NCBI GenBank assembly: GCA_004151065.3
Contig: NWUY0304782628.1
Span: 1-20,495 of the forward strand
DNA length: 20,495 nucleotides
Direction: 5' to 3'
DNA from: Larix sibirica
Lineage: Eukaryota > Streptophyta > Pinopsida > Pinales > Pinaceae
Shown here in pieces: positions 1-8,897 of the stretch. The stretch's first letter is position 1, and every line of letters starts with the position of its first letter. The notes beneath the pieces are model-generated. The model was not told where the DNA came from, made no database searches, and saw only the letters and a list, made by a program, of their open reading frames with translations. The translations under genes were made by a program, and so were the position numbers.

Positions 1-31
1 CTTCATGCGTTGGTCATATATTTAGTCATTT

Positions 32-120
32 ATTTGGTCATTAATTGTTGTTATTTGGTCATTAATTGTCGTTATTTGGTCATTAATTGTCTCTATTTAG
101 TCATTAATTATCGTTGTTTG
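32..120. repeat. 21-bp tandem repeat, about four copies
   Basis: The core atttggtcattaattgttgtt recurs with starts at 32, 53, 74 and 95, and a decayed fifth start lies near 116. The spacing is exactly 21 bp and the copies differ by a few bases, mostly ggtca against agtca and gttgtt against gtctct. It does not look coding. It adjoins a second array with a different period. Confidence 0.85.
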
Positions 121-133
121 GTAGAACATTTAG

Positions 134-199
134 TCATTTATTTAGTCATTGATTGTTGTTAACTGGTCATTTATTTAGTCATTGATTGTTGTTAAGTGG
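134..199. repeat. 33-bp tandem duplication, two copies
   Basis: Copies at 134-166 and 167-199 begin tcatttatttagtcattgat and differ by about one base (aactgg against aagtgg). They share the words ttagtcatt and attgttgtt with the 21-bp array just upstream, so the two probably grew from one local sequence by successive slippage or unequal exchange. Confidence 0.8.
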
Positions 200-228
200 T
201 CACTTAATTAATCATTGATTTATGTAGA

Positions 229-300
229 TAGAGAATAGAGGAATCGAACCACCAACCTCCTTCCTGTAAGGCAGGTGCTCTTCCATTGAGCTAACACCCT
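229..300 (-). tRNA. tRNA-Val(UAC)-like sequence, prokaryotic/organellar type, probably a pseudogene
   Basis: Read on the minus strand, this 72-nt stretch folds as a full cloverleaf. It has an acceptor stem starting agggtgt, a D arm gctc-aatggaa-gagc with the GG pair, and an anticodon loop cttacag giving anticodon UAC (Val). The variable loop has 5 nt and the T loop is ttcgatt. The discriminator is A and no CCA is encoded. Mismatches lie at 5:68 (U-U), 30:40 (G-A) and 51:63 (U-U), and the acceptor has two G-U pairs, so it is probably inactive. From memory, the body resembles bacterial or mitochondrial-type tRNA-Val(UAC) more than the plant cytosolic form. The plastid trnV(UAC) gene carries an intron in the anticodon loop that is absent here. 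A nuclear insertion of organellar origin is the likeliest explanation. Confidence 0.7.
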
Positions 301-1907
301 TTAAGAATTGGGGAGAAGAGCAATATTAACACCCAAATTACATCAACAACTGGAATAAATATTCTTCCTATTAGGTTTAGCTAATTTACCAGGAATTCCG
401 ACACTTATATGGCTAACAATGCTTCTTATCAAACTTGTGAAGTTTCCAAGATGGGACACTTGAACCATTGGCCAACTTCTTCCCTAAAACATAAAATAAC
501 ATGACACATCAATATTCAAAATGTCATATCTCCTAATTTCAAGCAGTCTCTAACTGTATCAATATGTCTATATTAAAGTTAATTAAAATAATCTCATCGA
601 TAACAAATAAAGGAGAAACCTCACACTAGCAACCTCTGATAAGCATGAAAGTGAAGTTTTATGACAAACTCTTTCTCAACAATTTTTTACCACAGGTTCT
701 TCTCCAACTCCTATAAAACTTACTTTTAATACCCATAAGATATTATATATCTAAAAACAAAAACTAAGGTAATATAAATATGGAACAAAATTCCACATAT
801 GAATATGCCATTATCTTAAGATTGCTTGCAACGTCACATGGATAAAATCACATGCCAAATCCATCCCATAAGGCATGACACTAAGACCATTGAGAACATT
901 AGTAAAAATATTTGGTGACACCATTCTGCCTCATTTCATTTCAGCAACTTGTGCAAGTTTGGCATATCCAAAGGTACTAAGCATGGTCAAAACGATTTTG
1001 TTACTAACATAAACGTGTAGATTTTGTCTAAGGTCACTTAACGACATTATTTAGTAAAATGCACAATTTATGATTTTTTCACCTTTAAACCACATTCCAT
1101 TATTTTTTCCCTACAATTTCATATTTTACAAAAGGATGATTCACACAAATCAATATGTTGGAGTAGTTTTCACAATTATCTCTCAACAAATTAAATTGCA
1201 ACATCAATGTTTAATATTTTTCAAAGAACCTCATTTATGATTGAAAAAAAAAATATAATTGTCCAAGATTACCCTTAATAGAACCATTAATAACTAACAT
1301 GATAAAATCTTAATAGTCATTGAGAATTCTTTCCAACTTGAAGATACAAAAGAATAAAGTGTAGTTATAAAGCACAAACCAATCAAATGTAATACCAACA
1401 CAAACATTACCTACCCTTCTCCATATATATATATAATAGAACAAAATAACCAATAAATAATATTCTCTCAAAATGAGTAAAACAATTACTAAAAACAAGG
1501 ACAATATGAGGTTTTGCAAATTTACCTAATTGGCATTTAAAATAATACAGAATCTTTTTGGGAGCTATAGCCACCGTCAAACTTTACAGTTCTTTCATTT
1601 TTTGCATTTCCCTCAAAATTATGGTCAACCCTCAATAAATTAGAAATTATTACGTCGTAAGCAGTCAATTCGTGTTAAAATCTTCTGAGAAACAAAAGGG
1701 CAGTGTCACTAATAGTGCCTAATATCAATAATAATAGGTAAGAAGACATTGAGAAAATGAAGTGCCATAGAAGTTTTAAAGAGCTTTTAGAATGGCAACA
1801 ACATTTCATTAGTAGCATGGAAAATATACAAACATGCAACAACGCCAACTAAAGGGTTAAACTGACCTTGAAGGAACCATGTCGAAAGGCTGAACCTGCA
1901 CAAAAGA
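301..1907. other. AT-rich stretch without a recognisable gene
   Basis: All six frames are broken by frequent stops. I see no transposon termini, primer binding site or known protein motif. It contains short AT microsatellites (for example near 1426-1437) and one weak minus-strand reading listed separately. Confidence 0.6.
811..984 (-). pseudogene. Possible short reading-frame relic, unknown
   Basis: From an ATG at 984-982 to a TAA at 813-811 there are 58 codons, interrupted once by TGA at codon 18 (931-933). The composition is more protein-like than the surroundings (fragments TFGYAKLAQVAEMK and GRMVSPNIFTNVLNGL), and it faintly recalls helical-repeat proteins. I do not recognise a family. 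A reading of this length can arise by chance in AT-rich DNA, so this is a weak call. Confidence 0.15.
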
Positions 1908-1934
1908 ATATATATATATATATATTTTTTTTTT
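1908..1934. repeat. (AT)n-(T)n microsatellite
   Basis: A run of alternating A and T from 1908 to about 1925 passes directly into a run of about 9 T residues ending at 1934. It is a simple-sequence tract with no sign of function. Confidence 0.9.
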
Positions 1935-3415
1935 CATACAATTGATTTGCCAATATTTTTAGTAGGTTTGATTATTCAATTAGCTAGGGCGCTTAAATAT
2001 AGCATGTCCAAAATTGTTTCTTACATTAATATTTTTCCAAATTGGTTGCTAGCTAGCCTCCTTGGGTGGATGGATTTCACAGTTGAGAGTTGAAAGGCTT
2101 CGTAAGCATGAAACTTTGATCTTTAAACAAATATGGGTGATATCAGAAATAACATTGCAAAAAAGACGAGTGATATTAGCAGTATAAATTATCACTTTAA
2201 CATATAGAACATTGCATTAAAAAACCAATAACTAAACAAAAAAAATCTTAATTGATATTAGTAAATCTAAATTATCAACTATATAAAGAAGAGAAAACTC
2301 ATGAGGACCATAATATTAGAAGCATATGAGAGTTGTTGTCTAACTAGAAAGAAAAATAATTAATTAGTATTTCAAATCAAAATATTAATTTGATTCTATA
2401 CTAATCAAAATATAATAAGTTCTCTTGTGTCTAGGTACAAGATATAACACTTTAGACAACAATTCAAATGTCATGGAAGAGTATTAAATGAAAAGTTTTG
2501 TCTTAAGCTGTAGTGGAGGCAATAATGGACACTAAGACCATTTTTTTTACATAATCCCATCACTAAATAACTAATGGTGAGAACTGTAGTCCAGTGGGGA
2601 GCAAAATTACAGGGGCTTTATCAAAATACAAGTAGTAAATACATACTGGTTTCCATGATGACCGATTTTGAGGGAGACACTCAGATCCAGGACATAATGA
2701 ATATGCTCAACCACTGATTGAAGCATTTTTGAAGCATCAATGGTATAGCTCAAGAGCATCTAGCTCAGTCTTTCCAACACTTGTTTGATTTACAACAAGG
2801 CAATGAAACTCTCTCGAATCCCTTAGTTCTGGCTTAAAAGAAGGAAACATTTGACTCTGCTGCTAACCAAGTTGAATAAGTGGTAAATATTTATGATCCA
2901 ATAACAATATTTTATTCATTGACTTTGAGTTTGTTGGGGGCACTATGAATAGGGAGTGAATGTGTAAATCATGGATTTATGGTGTGGATGAATAGAGGGA
3001 GGATGGAGGCCAAATTTTGACTTAACCATCTTCTTCTGACTATTGTTCAAGCTCAATTTGCATAATGTTTGTTTCTTTATGTGGAATGATTGAAAGTTGA
3101 TACTAGAATGTGTAGTGCTTAATGGAGTAGAAGATTATTTTAATTTAATAGATCTAAATATTTTATTGTCGTATTGGAATGAATGAGTCACACGGGCAAC
3201 TATGTTAGGTCCGGTTGGATTGCTATTTAGGAAATATCTTGTTTCTCTTGCAACATACATGCTAATGGAAGGAAAGATCACTGCACCCCAAGAATATACA
3301 AGTTAATATGGGTTGAAGATACAAACTGATACAATATTTACTTTTTTATAATGAATATTTTAGGAAATCAAACAACCTTGTTACATAAATTCTACTGACC
3401 TGAAAGCCCTGACAT
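1935..3415. other. Stretch without a recognisable gene
   Basis: No reading frame, RNA gene or mobile-element terminus could be supported. Around 2655-2780 a plus-strand frame gives short protein-like runs such as HNEYAQPLIEAFLKHQWY, but it has stops before and after and no family that I recognise. It may be a very old transposon fragment. Confidence 0.5.
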
Positions 3416-3600
3416 TGTAGATGGATTCAACTCTGAATCCATCTGCAACATTAAAATTTACAAAATCTTAAAATTCTGAATCCATCTGCAATTTTAAAAT
3501 TTTTAAATCATAATCTACATGAGGGGGTCTTTGCTAAATCCATTTGTAGCCCATTACGATTTAGTAAATTTTAAGATTGTAGATGGATTCAAATACCCCT
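3416..3600. mobile_element. Foldback / MITE-like element with nested inverted repeats
   Basis: The 14-base word tgtagatggattca occurs at 3416-3429 and 3578-3591, and its near inverse tgaatccatctgca at 3434-3447 and 3477-3490. The arms 3477-3502 and 3566-3591 are inverted copies matching at 24 of 26 bases, and weaker pairing continues inward (taaatcataat against the inverse of attacgattta). Nested inside, the ends gggggtctttg (3523-3533) and caaatacccct (3590-3600) are also inverted, each followed by an aatccat word. It encodes no protein, so it would depend on a transposase supplied elsewhere. The GGGGGT..TTTG ends recall PIF/Harbinger-like MITEs, but no target-site duplication is clear, so the superfamily is open. 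Confidence 0.6.
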
Positions 3601-3814
3601 TTTGGGTCCTCTTTATATATTATATTGAATTGAGGCTTAATAAAGTTCCATATTATAACAGTCTAGATATATGCATAATATATACATATAAGTCCCTTAG
3701 TGTTGATCTACACCAAACATGCTCGTGGGCCTCCTAGTTATTTCAGCTCTAGATGACATATTAATGTTTGTATTAATTCATATTAATCTAGTTGTAATTT
3801 TATCCTTGGACTAA

Positions 3815-4009
3815 ATTAGTCATTTTTTCAGTCATTTTAGTTGTGTCTCTTATTATTTAGTTCATATTTTTTATCCCATGACTAAATTAGTCATTTATTT
3901 TAGTCATTTTTAGTTTTGTTTCTCAAATTTGGTAGTATTTAGCTTGAAAATACTGTCGTGACTAACGTTTTTAGTTATATAGTCATCAATTTTCCAGGTT
4001 CTACTAGTG
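3815..4009. mobile_element. One end of a CACTA (En/Spm-type) DNA transposon
   Basis: On the minus strand the sequence from 4009 to 3994 reads cactagtagaacctgg. It begins with the CACTA signature followed by GTAGAA, a typical plant CACTA terminal inverted repeat. Inside this end, at about 3815-3985, the motif ttagtca or its inverse tgactaa recurs about eight times, as expected for subterminal transposase-binding repeats. A partly palindromic pair lies at atgactaaattagtcat. The bases after the end are tag, a candidate for the 3-bp target duplication. I did not find the matching opposite end in the window, so it is a solo end or belongs to a broken element. The inner boundary is approximate. Confidence 0.55.
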
Positions 4010-4878
4010 TAGTAAGAACCTACACGGTTGTGATAAAGCTTACAGTGCAATTGTAGATGGAATTAGGGCTTGTATTGGGTCTATTTTAAGGTTGTATAGA
4101 TAATGAATGATTTTGCAACCTCTCTTCCATGAAGTTTTAGGGTGTGAGGAACAAATCCTTTAACTCCCAATGGTCGCATCAATCCTTCTAGATCCTTCTA
4201 TAATGGCTAGCTCAAAGGTAACAACTCTGTAACTCCCAATGGATATATCAATCCTTATGTCTTGACCAATGCTAAGAAATGGGAAGTAGTTTTAGTTGTT
4301 GAGGGTGAAGCGACACTATTATCACGACATACCAATGTATGTCCCATTTCATGGTATAAGGACCATAACCAAGACCTATTGCACATGCAACAAAGCAAGC
4401 ATAGGCTGTTACTACAGGTACCATCACACATATAGTATAGTAATTTTTTTTTAAGTTTTTTGAAACTAAAAGAACAAAATTTGAAATTAATAGATACGAA
4501 TGGAAAGAAGATGTGGTGTCAAGAAAACCAAAGAGCTTATTCATTCTCATAGATCTTCACTTGCCTACACCATGCCGAGTAGAGAAGAATCATCAATTAG
4601 GAGAGTCTAAGCTTATCTTCTTCTAGTGGGTCCCCCTTTTATAGTTGTAGGATGCTAAATGGTTTCCTTTGCTTCTTGTACGTCAACCTCCACTAGAACG
4701 ATATATCACTTTCCTTTCGCCAGGTAATTCATATTATTCTCTCATGCTTAGCAGTAATTTTATCTGAATTTAGGGTTTTGTAGTTTGCCTTGAATATTTA
4801 TAGTTCCAACTACAATTCATGCCCATAACCATCAACTATAATTCAAGTAATAATATTGCTATTGATGCACCTTGATTC
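4010..4878. other. Stretch without a recognisable gene, with one short direct repeat
   Basis: A 27-bp direct repeat starting taactcccaatgg lies at 4161-4187 and 4230-4256 (period 69, about 23 of 27 identical). A 92-codon minus-strand frame at 4272-4550 resembles no family and is probably chance. Nothing else could be supported. Confidence 0.5.
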
Positions 4879-5181
4879 TTATTGCTTAGGAGTGCAAAGC
4901 ATCCCTGCTTCTATCAATCTCATCATCAAGATCAAGGATGCACAAGGATTGGTCCCTCCTAACCTCTTCATGTGGTCAATGTATTTTTCTATTACATATC
5001 TAGATGAAGTCCTCTATGAAAAATCCAATCCAGTCCACAAAAATTGCCTGGTGAAGGAATCCACACCTTCTGGCATCTCTCAATGTATTGTATAGTGATG
5101 AGCTCTTCTCACATATTGTGGCACAACATCCTTTCCAAGCCAAAATTGTCGGAGCCAATATCTTTTAATCAAAAAGTTCAT
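4879..5181 (-). pseudogene. Decayed reading frame, possibly from a minus-strand retroelement
   Basis: The minus strand from an ATG at 5181-5179 to a TAA at 4881-4879 gives 101 codons interrupted by two stops (TGA at about codon 34, TAG at about codon 57). The text between them looks coding, for example WLRQFWLGKDVVPQYVRRAHH, EMPEGVDSFTRQFLWTGLDF and YVIEKYIDHMKRLGG, with a varied residue mix unlike random AT-rich translation. I do not recognise the family. It lies about 430 bp downstream, on the same strand, of a possible tRNA-iMet primer binding site, so a gag or leader-region relic of an LTR retrotransposon is a reasonable inference. Confidence 0.35.
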
Positions 5182-5289
5182 TTACAATAAAATATAACCC
5201 TATCACCTTCTCTAAATCAATCTCATGAGATGCAACAACAATAAAATCTAGTCTTTGTGCATCTTGTTATGCAACATGTTCGTAATATC

Positions 5290-5512
5290 AATTATATTGA
5301 TGATCATAAAATGGTGGTGAGGATATTTGAATCCTTGCTTTTTTAGAGCTCCATCAATGGACCTTGACTTCCATCTAAAGAGCCCAATAATCCCCCATTA
5401 TGAATTATATTGATGATCATAAAATGGTGGTGAGGATCTTTGAATCCTTGCTTTTTTAGAGCTCCATCAATGGACCTTGACTTCCATCTAAAGAGCCCAA
5501 TAATCCCCCATT
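5290..5512. repeat. 110-bp tandem duplication, nearly perfect
   Basis: Copies at 5290-5399 and 5403-5512 (period 113) differ at a single base, ggatatttga against ggatctttga. With such high identity amid otherwise decayed DNA, this is a recent event. It lies between the possible primer binding site at 5609-5624 and the minus-strand reading-frame relic. Confidence 0.95.
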
Positions 5513-5608
5513 CTTAATTTTCGTGAGAAGCAAGAGGTCGAGTTGAAGCATGTTTCACTAACCAACCCACCTCATAATATTTTCTAGATAGGCTTTCCTA
5601 GGGCCTTA

Positions 5609-5624
5609 CCCAGCTCTGACACCA
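5609..5624 (-). other. Possible tRNA-iMet primer binding site of an LTR retrotransposon
   Basis: The minus strand reads tggtgtcagagctggg. The complement of the plant initiator tRNA-Met 3' end begins TGGTATCAGAGCC, and about 13 of 16 positions agree. In an intact element the 5' LTR would end just upstream on the minus strand (plus coordinates above 5624) and gag would lie toward lower coordinates. The flanking LTR end does not show a clear CA, so the element would be old. The match could be chance. Confidence 0.35.
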
Positions 5625-6380
5625 TAATCAACCACTACAAGCATGTGACAAATGTAGGCGATTGTGATGTGATAAGTAAGGATGTGGCATTTTTTCCATT
5701 AAAAAACCTGACAACCCGGTAGATCAAGGAAAAGAGGCATTGGGAAAGAATCCCATGTTAGTATAGTCGATTAATGGCGATAACGTCAGACAAGGTTCGA
5801 CACTAACCAACCGCAGAGTGTCAAATAGCGTTAGACACTGACCAGCCTGCAAACTAGACATTCTTATTATTTATCTAAATTCCTCCTTTTAATTAAATTT
5901 TATCTCTAACAATGAGGAAAAAAATAATGATACACCCAGGGAATAATGTCAAATCAATGGAAAATTAACCGATGAAAAAATCAATTCAGTAAATTACGAA
6001 ATTACGAAATTTGGAAAATGCAATGTTTTTGGAAAAAAAATAAAAAATTACATGTTTAAAAACAACCTTGGATACATTTGGAAAGTTTACAAGTCTAAAA
6101 TCAAAGCGATTACATTAGTACCTGCTTTGGAAGGTACCAATAAAATACATAGGCTTTCTTTGACCTCTAATCCCGATGCTATAACATTTACTTATATAAC
6201 GACAACAATGTCTAAAGTTATATTTCTCAATAGTATCACAATGAAACTAATGTCCAAGTATGCTTCTAACCATTTTTAAAGGAAAAATGTCTAAATTAAC
6301 AATCATTTTTTAATATTATCAAGTAAAATATCATGTCCAAATTAAACTACTAAATGAAATAAGATTTTAAAAAGTAACTT
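5625..6380. other. Possible LTR remnant followed by an unannotated AT-rich stretch
   Basis: Between 5625 and about 5870 the base composition is less AT-rich than its surroundings. An imperfect 18-bp repeat lies there, gttcgacactaaccaacc at 5795-5812 and gttagacactgaccagcc at 5830-5847. If the primer binding site is real, this part would be the LTR on the minus strand, but its far boundary cannot be placed. From 5870 to 6380 I see nothing recognisable. Confidence 0.25.
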
Positions 6381-6588
6381 GATTTTCCATTGGTCACATT
6401 AAGAATGTGTTTCATCCTAGGAGGTCACAGGTTCAAAATCCGAGGGGGGTAGAGTGTGTACACTTTTGTAGACTTTAACTATGAAATCTATGTGTAGAGG
6501 GTTTCCCTTGTCTCACAACAATGGGGCATCATTTACCAATTTGATGTTTGGCTTGGCCATGACCTTAAAATAAATTATTATTATTAGA
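6381..6588 (+). mobile_element. tRNA-derived SINE-like element
   Basis: A polymerase III B-box-like word ggttcaaaatcc lies at 6430-6441, preceded by ggaggtcaca. An A-box-like gattttccattgg lies at 6381-6393. Between them, 6395-6409 forms a hairpin in the anticodon-arm position (caca-ttaagaa-tgtg). About 120 bp of unrelated body follows, ending in a short (att)n tail at about 6572-6587, a common SINE 3' end. It encodes no protein and would depend on a LINE for mobility. Target-site duplications are not clear, so the edges are approximate. Confidence 0.5.
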
Positions 6589-6720
6589 TATTTATTTTAC
6601 AATAGTTTAAACATGTTATAATTTGGGAATTTCATGATTACATGTTTTGATCGCTTTTGTCTAAAATCCAACTAAAAATTTAGAAGAGTTTTTGAAATTG
6701 CATATATTAGTTATTAAGAT

Positions 6721-6766
6721 TGCACATCATGGGTACAATAAGGTGCACATCATGGGTGCAATAAGG
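6721..6766. repeat. 23-bp tandem duplication
   Basis: tgcacatcatggg-acaataagg and the same unit with one changed base (tac against tgc) lie back to back at 6721-6743 and 6744-6766. Confidence 0.9.
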
Positions 6767-6990
6767 GTATTTGAGGGCACTGAATTCACTTATACATTCA
6801 AAATGCAATTTCAACATTGAAAATTTGCAATTTGAGCAAAGATTGTATAGTCAAGTGATGATGGGTGAAAAATATCCAAATCTTATAATGTTTAGAGTCC
6901 TATGTTTATTTTGTTGAATAAAATTTAGAAAAAAATAGTGTAGAATGCCTTAGATATATTATATATTTATTATGATATCCTAAAACATAA

Positions 6991-7050
6991 TATTAGGATA
7001 TATTTTTAAAGAAAACCGTAGGCGATGTATTAGGATATATTTTTAAAGAA
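6991..7050. repeat. Direct repeat of 23 bp, period 37
   Basis: tattaggatatatttttaaa plus gaa occurs without change at 6991-7013 and 7028-7050. The spacer between them (14 bp) resembles the bases after the second copy (accgtaggcg against cgttgtagga), so the original duplication probably spanned 37 bp. Confidence 0.85.
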
Positions 7051-7630
7051 CGTTGTAGGAGGTCCCCTTCTTTTGAATATTTAAATGGAAAATGAATCAA
7101 ATACCATTTACAATACTGTTTGATTATGATATCATAATTTTGTTATTGGACCCCCCTCTTCCTTGGAATATCTAGATATAAAATGATTCAACTACCATTC
7201 ACAATAGTTATTGACAATCTCAAGGGACTCAATTGCATTTGAGTATGTGACTTTTTATCTCCTTGTCACCAACATGCCTTTGCTATATGGTTTAGGAAAA
7301 AACGTACATGATTACTACATCTTCTGCAACAACCAACCATAATAGCAACTAGTGACTTAGAAAGCTTTAGTCAGACTCAAACCACACTAAACTAAGGACC
7401 TCATGATCAACTATCTTGAAACAACCCATTCACATTGATTCTACTAACTCTTATAGTGTCATGATATATATATATATTAAGGATATTTTGATATATTTTT
7501 ATTTAAGCTATATTATTAACTAGTTAAACATTCATCTTAATGAAAATTAAAATGCCAATTTCATTTGGATTAATAAGGTAGAATCTTGACAAAGAAACTA
7601 TGAATGTTGATTTTGGAAGTGTGAACACGA

Positions 7631-8524
7631 GTCTTTCTAAAGTGTGATTTTTACTATGAAAGCATGAATACTAGATTTAGAAAGTGTGAATTTCAAATAA
7701 TTTCAAATCCAAAAAGTGTGAATTTGCATTCCAAAAGTATCAATTTTGATTTTGAAATAACAAATTTTGATTCCAAAAGTGTCAATTTCAATTTTGAAGT
7801 TGTGAATTTTAATTCAAAAAGTGCCAATTTTATTGCTTCATTTCATACTCTTTTGCATACACACAATGTACAAAGAAATGATTTATTGATGATCCATGTA
7901 TTTTACACATTATACACCATGATGGCCCCTACTGGTTTATTTTTTACCATTATCCCAGGTAAGGATTTTATTAGACACCGCACTTTTGAGAGGACATCAT
8001 CACTTCAAAATTTTCCCCACAACCATTTGTTATCTCATGCTTTTTCCTCTTCCATTTTTGTTGCCTATTCTAATTTAGTTGTGTCAGCCCCCAAGCTTTT
8101 GTCCTTTGACCATTTCAATTCATCTTCATCCTCCTTTAAGTTTATGGCACTATGTTTTATACAATGAAAGAATTGGTTGCATTCTTTATCTTTCTCTCGC
8201 AAATGTCTAGCCTAAGTAATTGGTTCCACACAAAATTCGTGTCTATGAAACTAAGATCTACTAGCTTAAAATTTCCCTGGTTATAGAGGGCACTAGCAAT
8301 ATCTGTCTTTCTAAAGTGAAAAATTGGATTCTAAAAGTGGAAACTTCAATTATGAAAATGTGAATTTCAAATCATTTAGATTCCAAAGTGTGAATTTTGA
8401 TCTTGAAAGTGTGAATTTCAAAATCGAGATGTCAATTTCGATTATGAAATTGCAAATATTGATTCTAAATTTGTCAATATTGAATTTTTACAATGTGTAT
8501 TTAGATTTCAATATTTTGAATTAA
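7631..8524 (+). repeat. Two blocks of a 21-bp repeat reading as a degenerate heptapeptide
   Basis: In block 1 (7631-7835) the word aattt recurs at 7721, 7742, 7763, 7784, 7805 and 7826, exactly 21 bp apart. In block 2 (8305-8524) the equivalent positions are 8342, 8363, 8393, 8414, 8434, 8455 and 8476, mostly 20-21 bp apart. Both blocks start with gtctttctaaagtg (7631 and 8305), so they are copies of one array separated by about 470 bp of unrelated sequence. Translated in one plus frame, the unit reads (K/E)-S-V-N-F-(N/D)-(S/F), as in KSVNFNFEVVNFNS. The open frame follows from the 21-bp period and may not be used. Confidence 0.85.
7664..8167 (+). other. Longest open frame (167 codons), doubtful gene
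   Basis: The first 55 or so residues are the heptad repeat KSVNFNF/EVVNFNS. The remaining 110 come from the spacer between the two repeat blocks and are rich in Ser, Phe, His and Leu without a recognisable domain, signal peptide or membrane segment. It is the longest open frame in the window, but half of its openness comes from a 21-bp repeat that lacks stops in this frame. I see no splice-compatible partner exon. Most likely it is not a gene. Confidence 0.12.
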
Positions 8525-8529
8525 ATTAT

Positions 8530-8533
<4 letters not shown>

Positions 8534-8562
<29 letters not shown>
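8534..8562. repeat. (AT)14 microsatellite
   Basis: Uninterrupted alternating A and T from 8534 to 8562, directly after the second 21-bp repeat block. Confidence 0.95.
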
Positions 8563-8564
<2 letters not shown>

Positions 8565-8779
8565 ATTAAGGTATTGAGCCATTTTTTATGTTTGTATGTT
8601 AATACATAATATCACTATGACAAACATAACTAAATATATCAATATTAAAACATGCAACAAAATAATTTTCTAAAGCTTCAACTCTAAATGATGTCTCTAG
8701 GTGCTAGTGTTTAGTTGATTGCATTACATTGAATTCAATGTTACATCTATATAAACTTCAACAAGTGAAACCCTAGAAG

Positions 8780-8881
8780 AAAAGGAAGTAATGGAAATAA
8801 ATAATAAATCACAGTTTATATCTCTGAAATAAAAGGAAGTAATGGAAATAAATGATAAATCACAGTTTATATCTTTGAAAT
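8780..8881. repeat. 51-bp tandem duplication
   Basis: Copies at 8780-8830 and 8831-8881 begin aaaaggaagtaatggaaata and differ at two bases (aataat against aatgat, ctctg against ctttg). 51 is a multiple of three, so the minus strand reads as a repeated 17-residue peptide, but this is unlikely to be coding. It ends 16 bp before the start of the kilobase tandem array. Confidence 0.95.
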
Positions 8882-8897
8882 AAAAATTGAGAAGTAA

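Noticed and set aside
229-300. Window from a bacterium or an organelle genome, because of the tRNA
   Set aside because: Plant gypsy and CACTA remains, the absence of dense genes and the AT-rich, repeat-filled composition all point to nuclear plant DNA.
4272-4550. 92-codon minus-strand frame with a hydrophobic middle part
   Set aside because: It matches no family and has no coding neighbours. Hydrophobic translations are expected from T-rich DNA, and chance frames of this length are not rare in 20 kb.
4856-5095. 79-codon plus-strand frame
   Set aside because: It is opposite the more protein-like minus-strand reading at 4879-5181, and its own translation has no recognisable motif. I treat it as a shadow.
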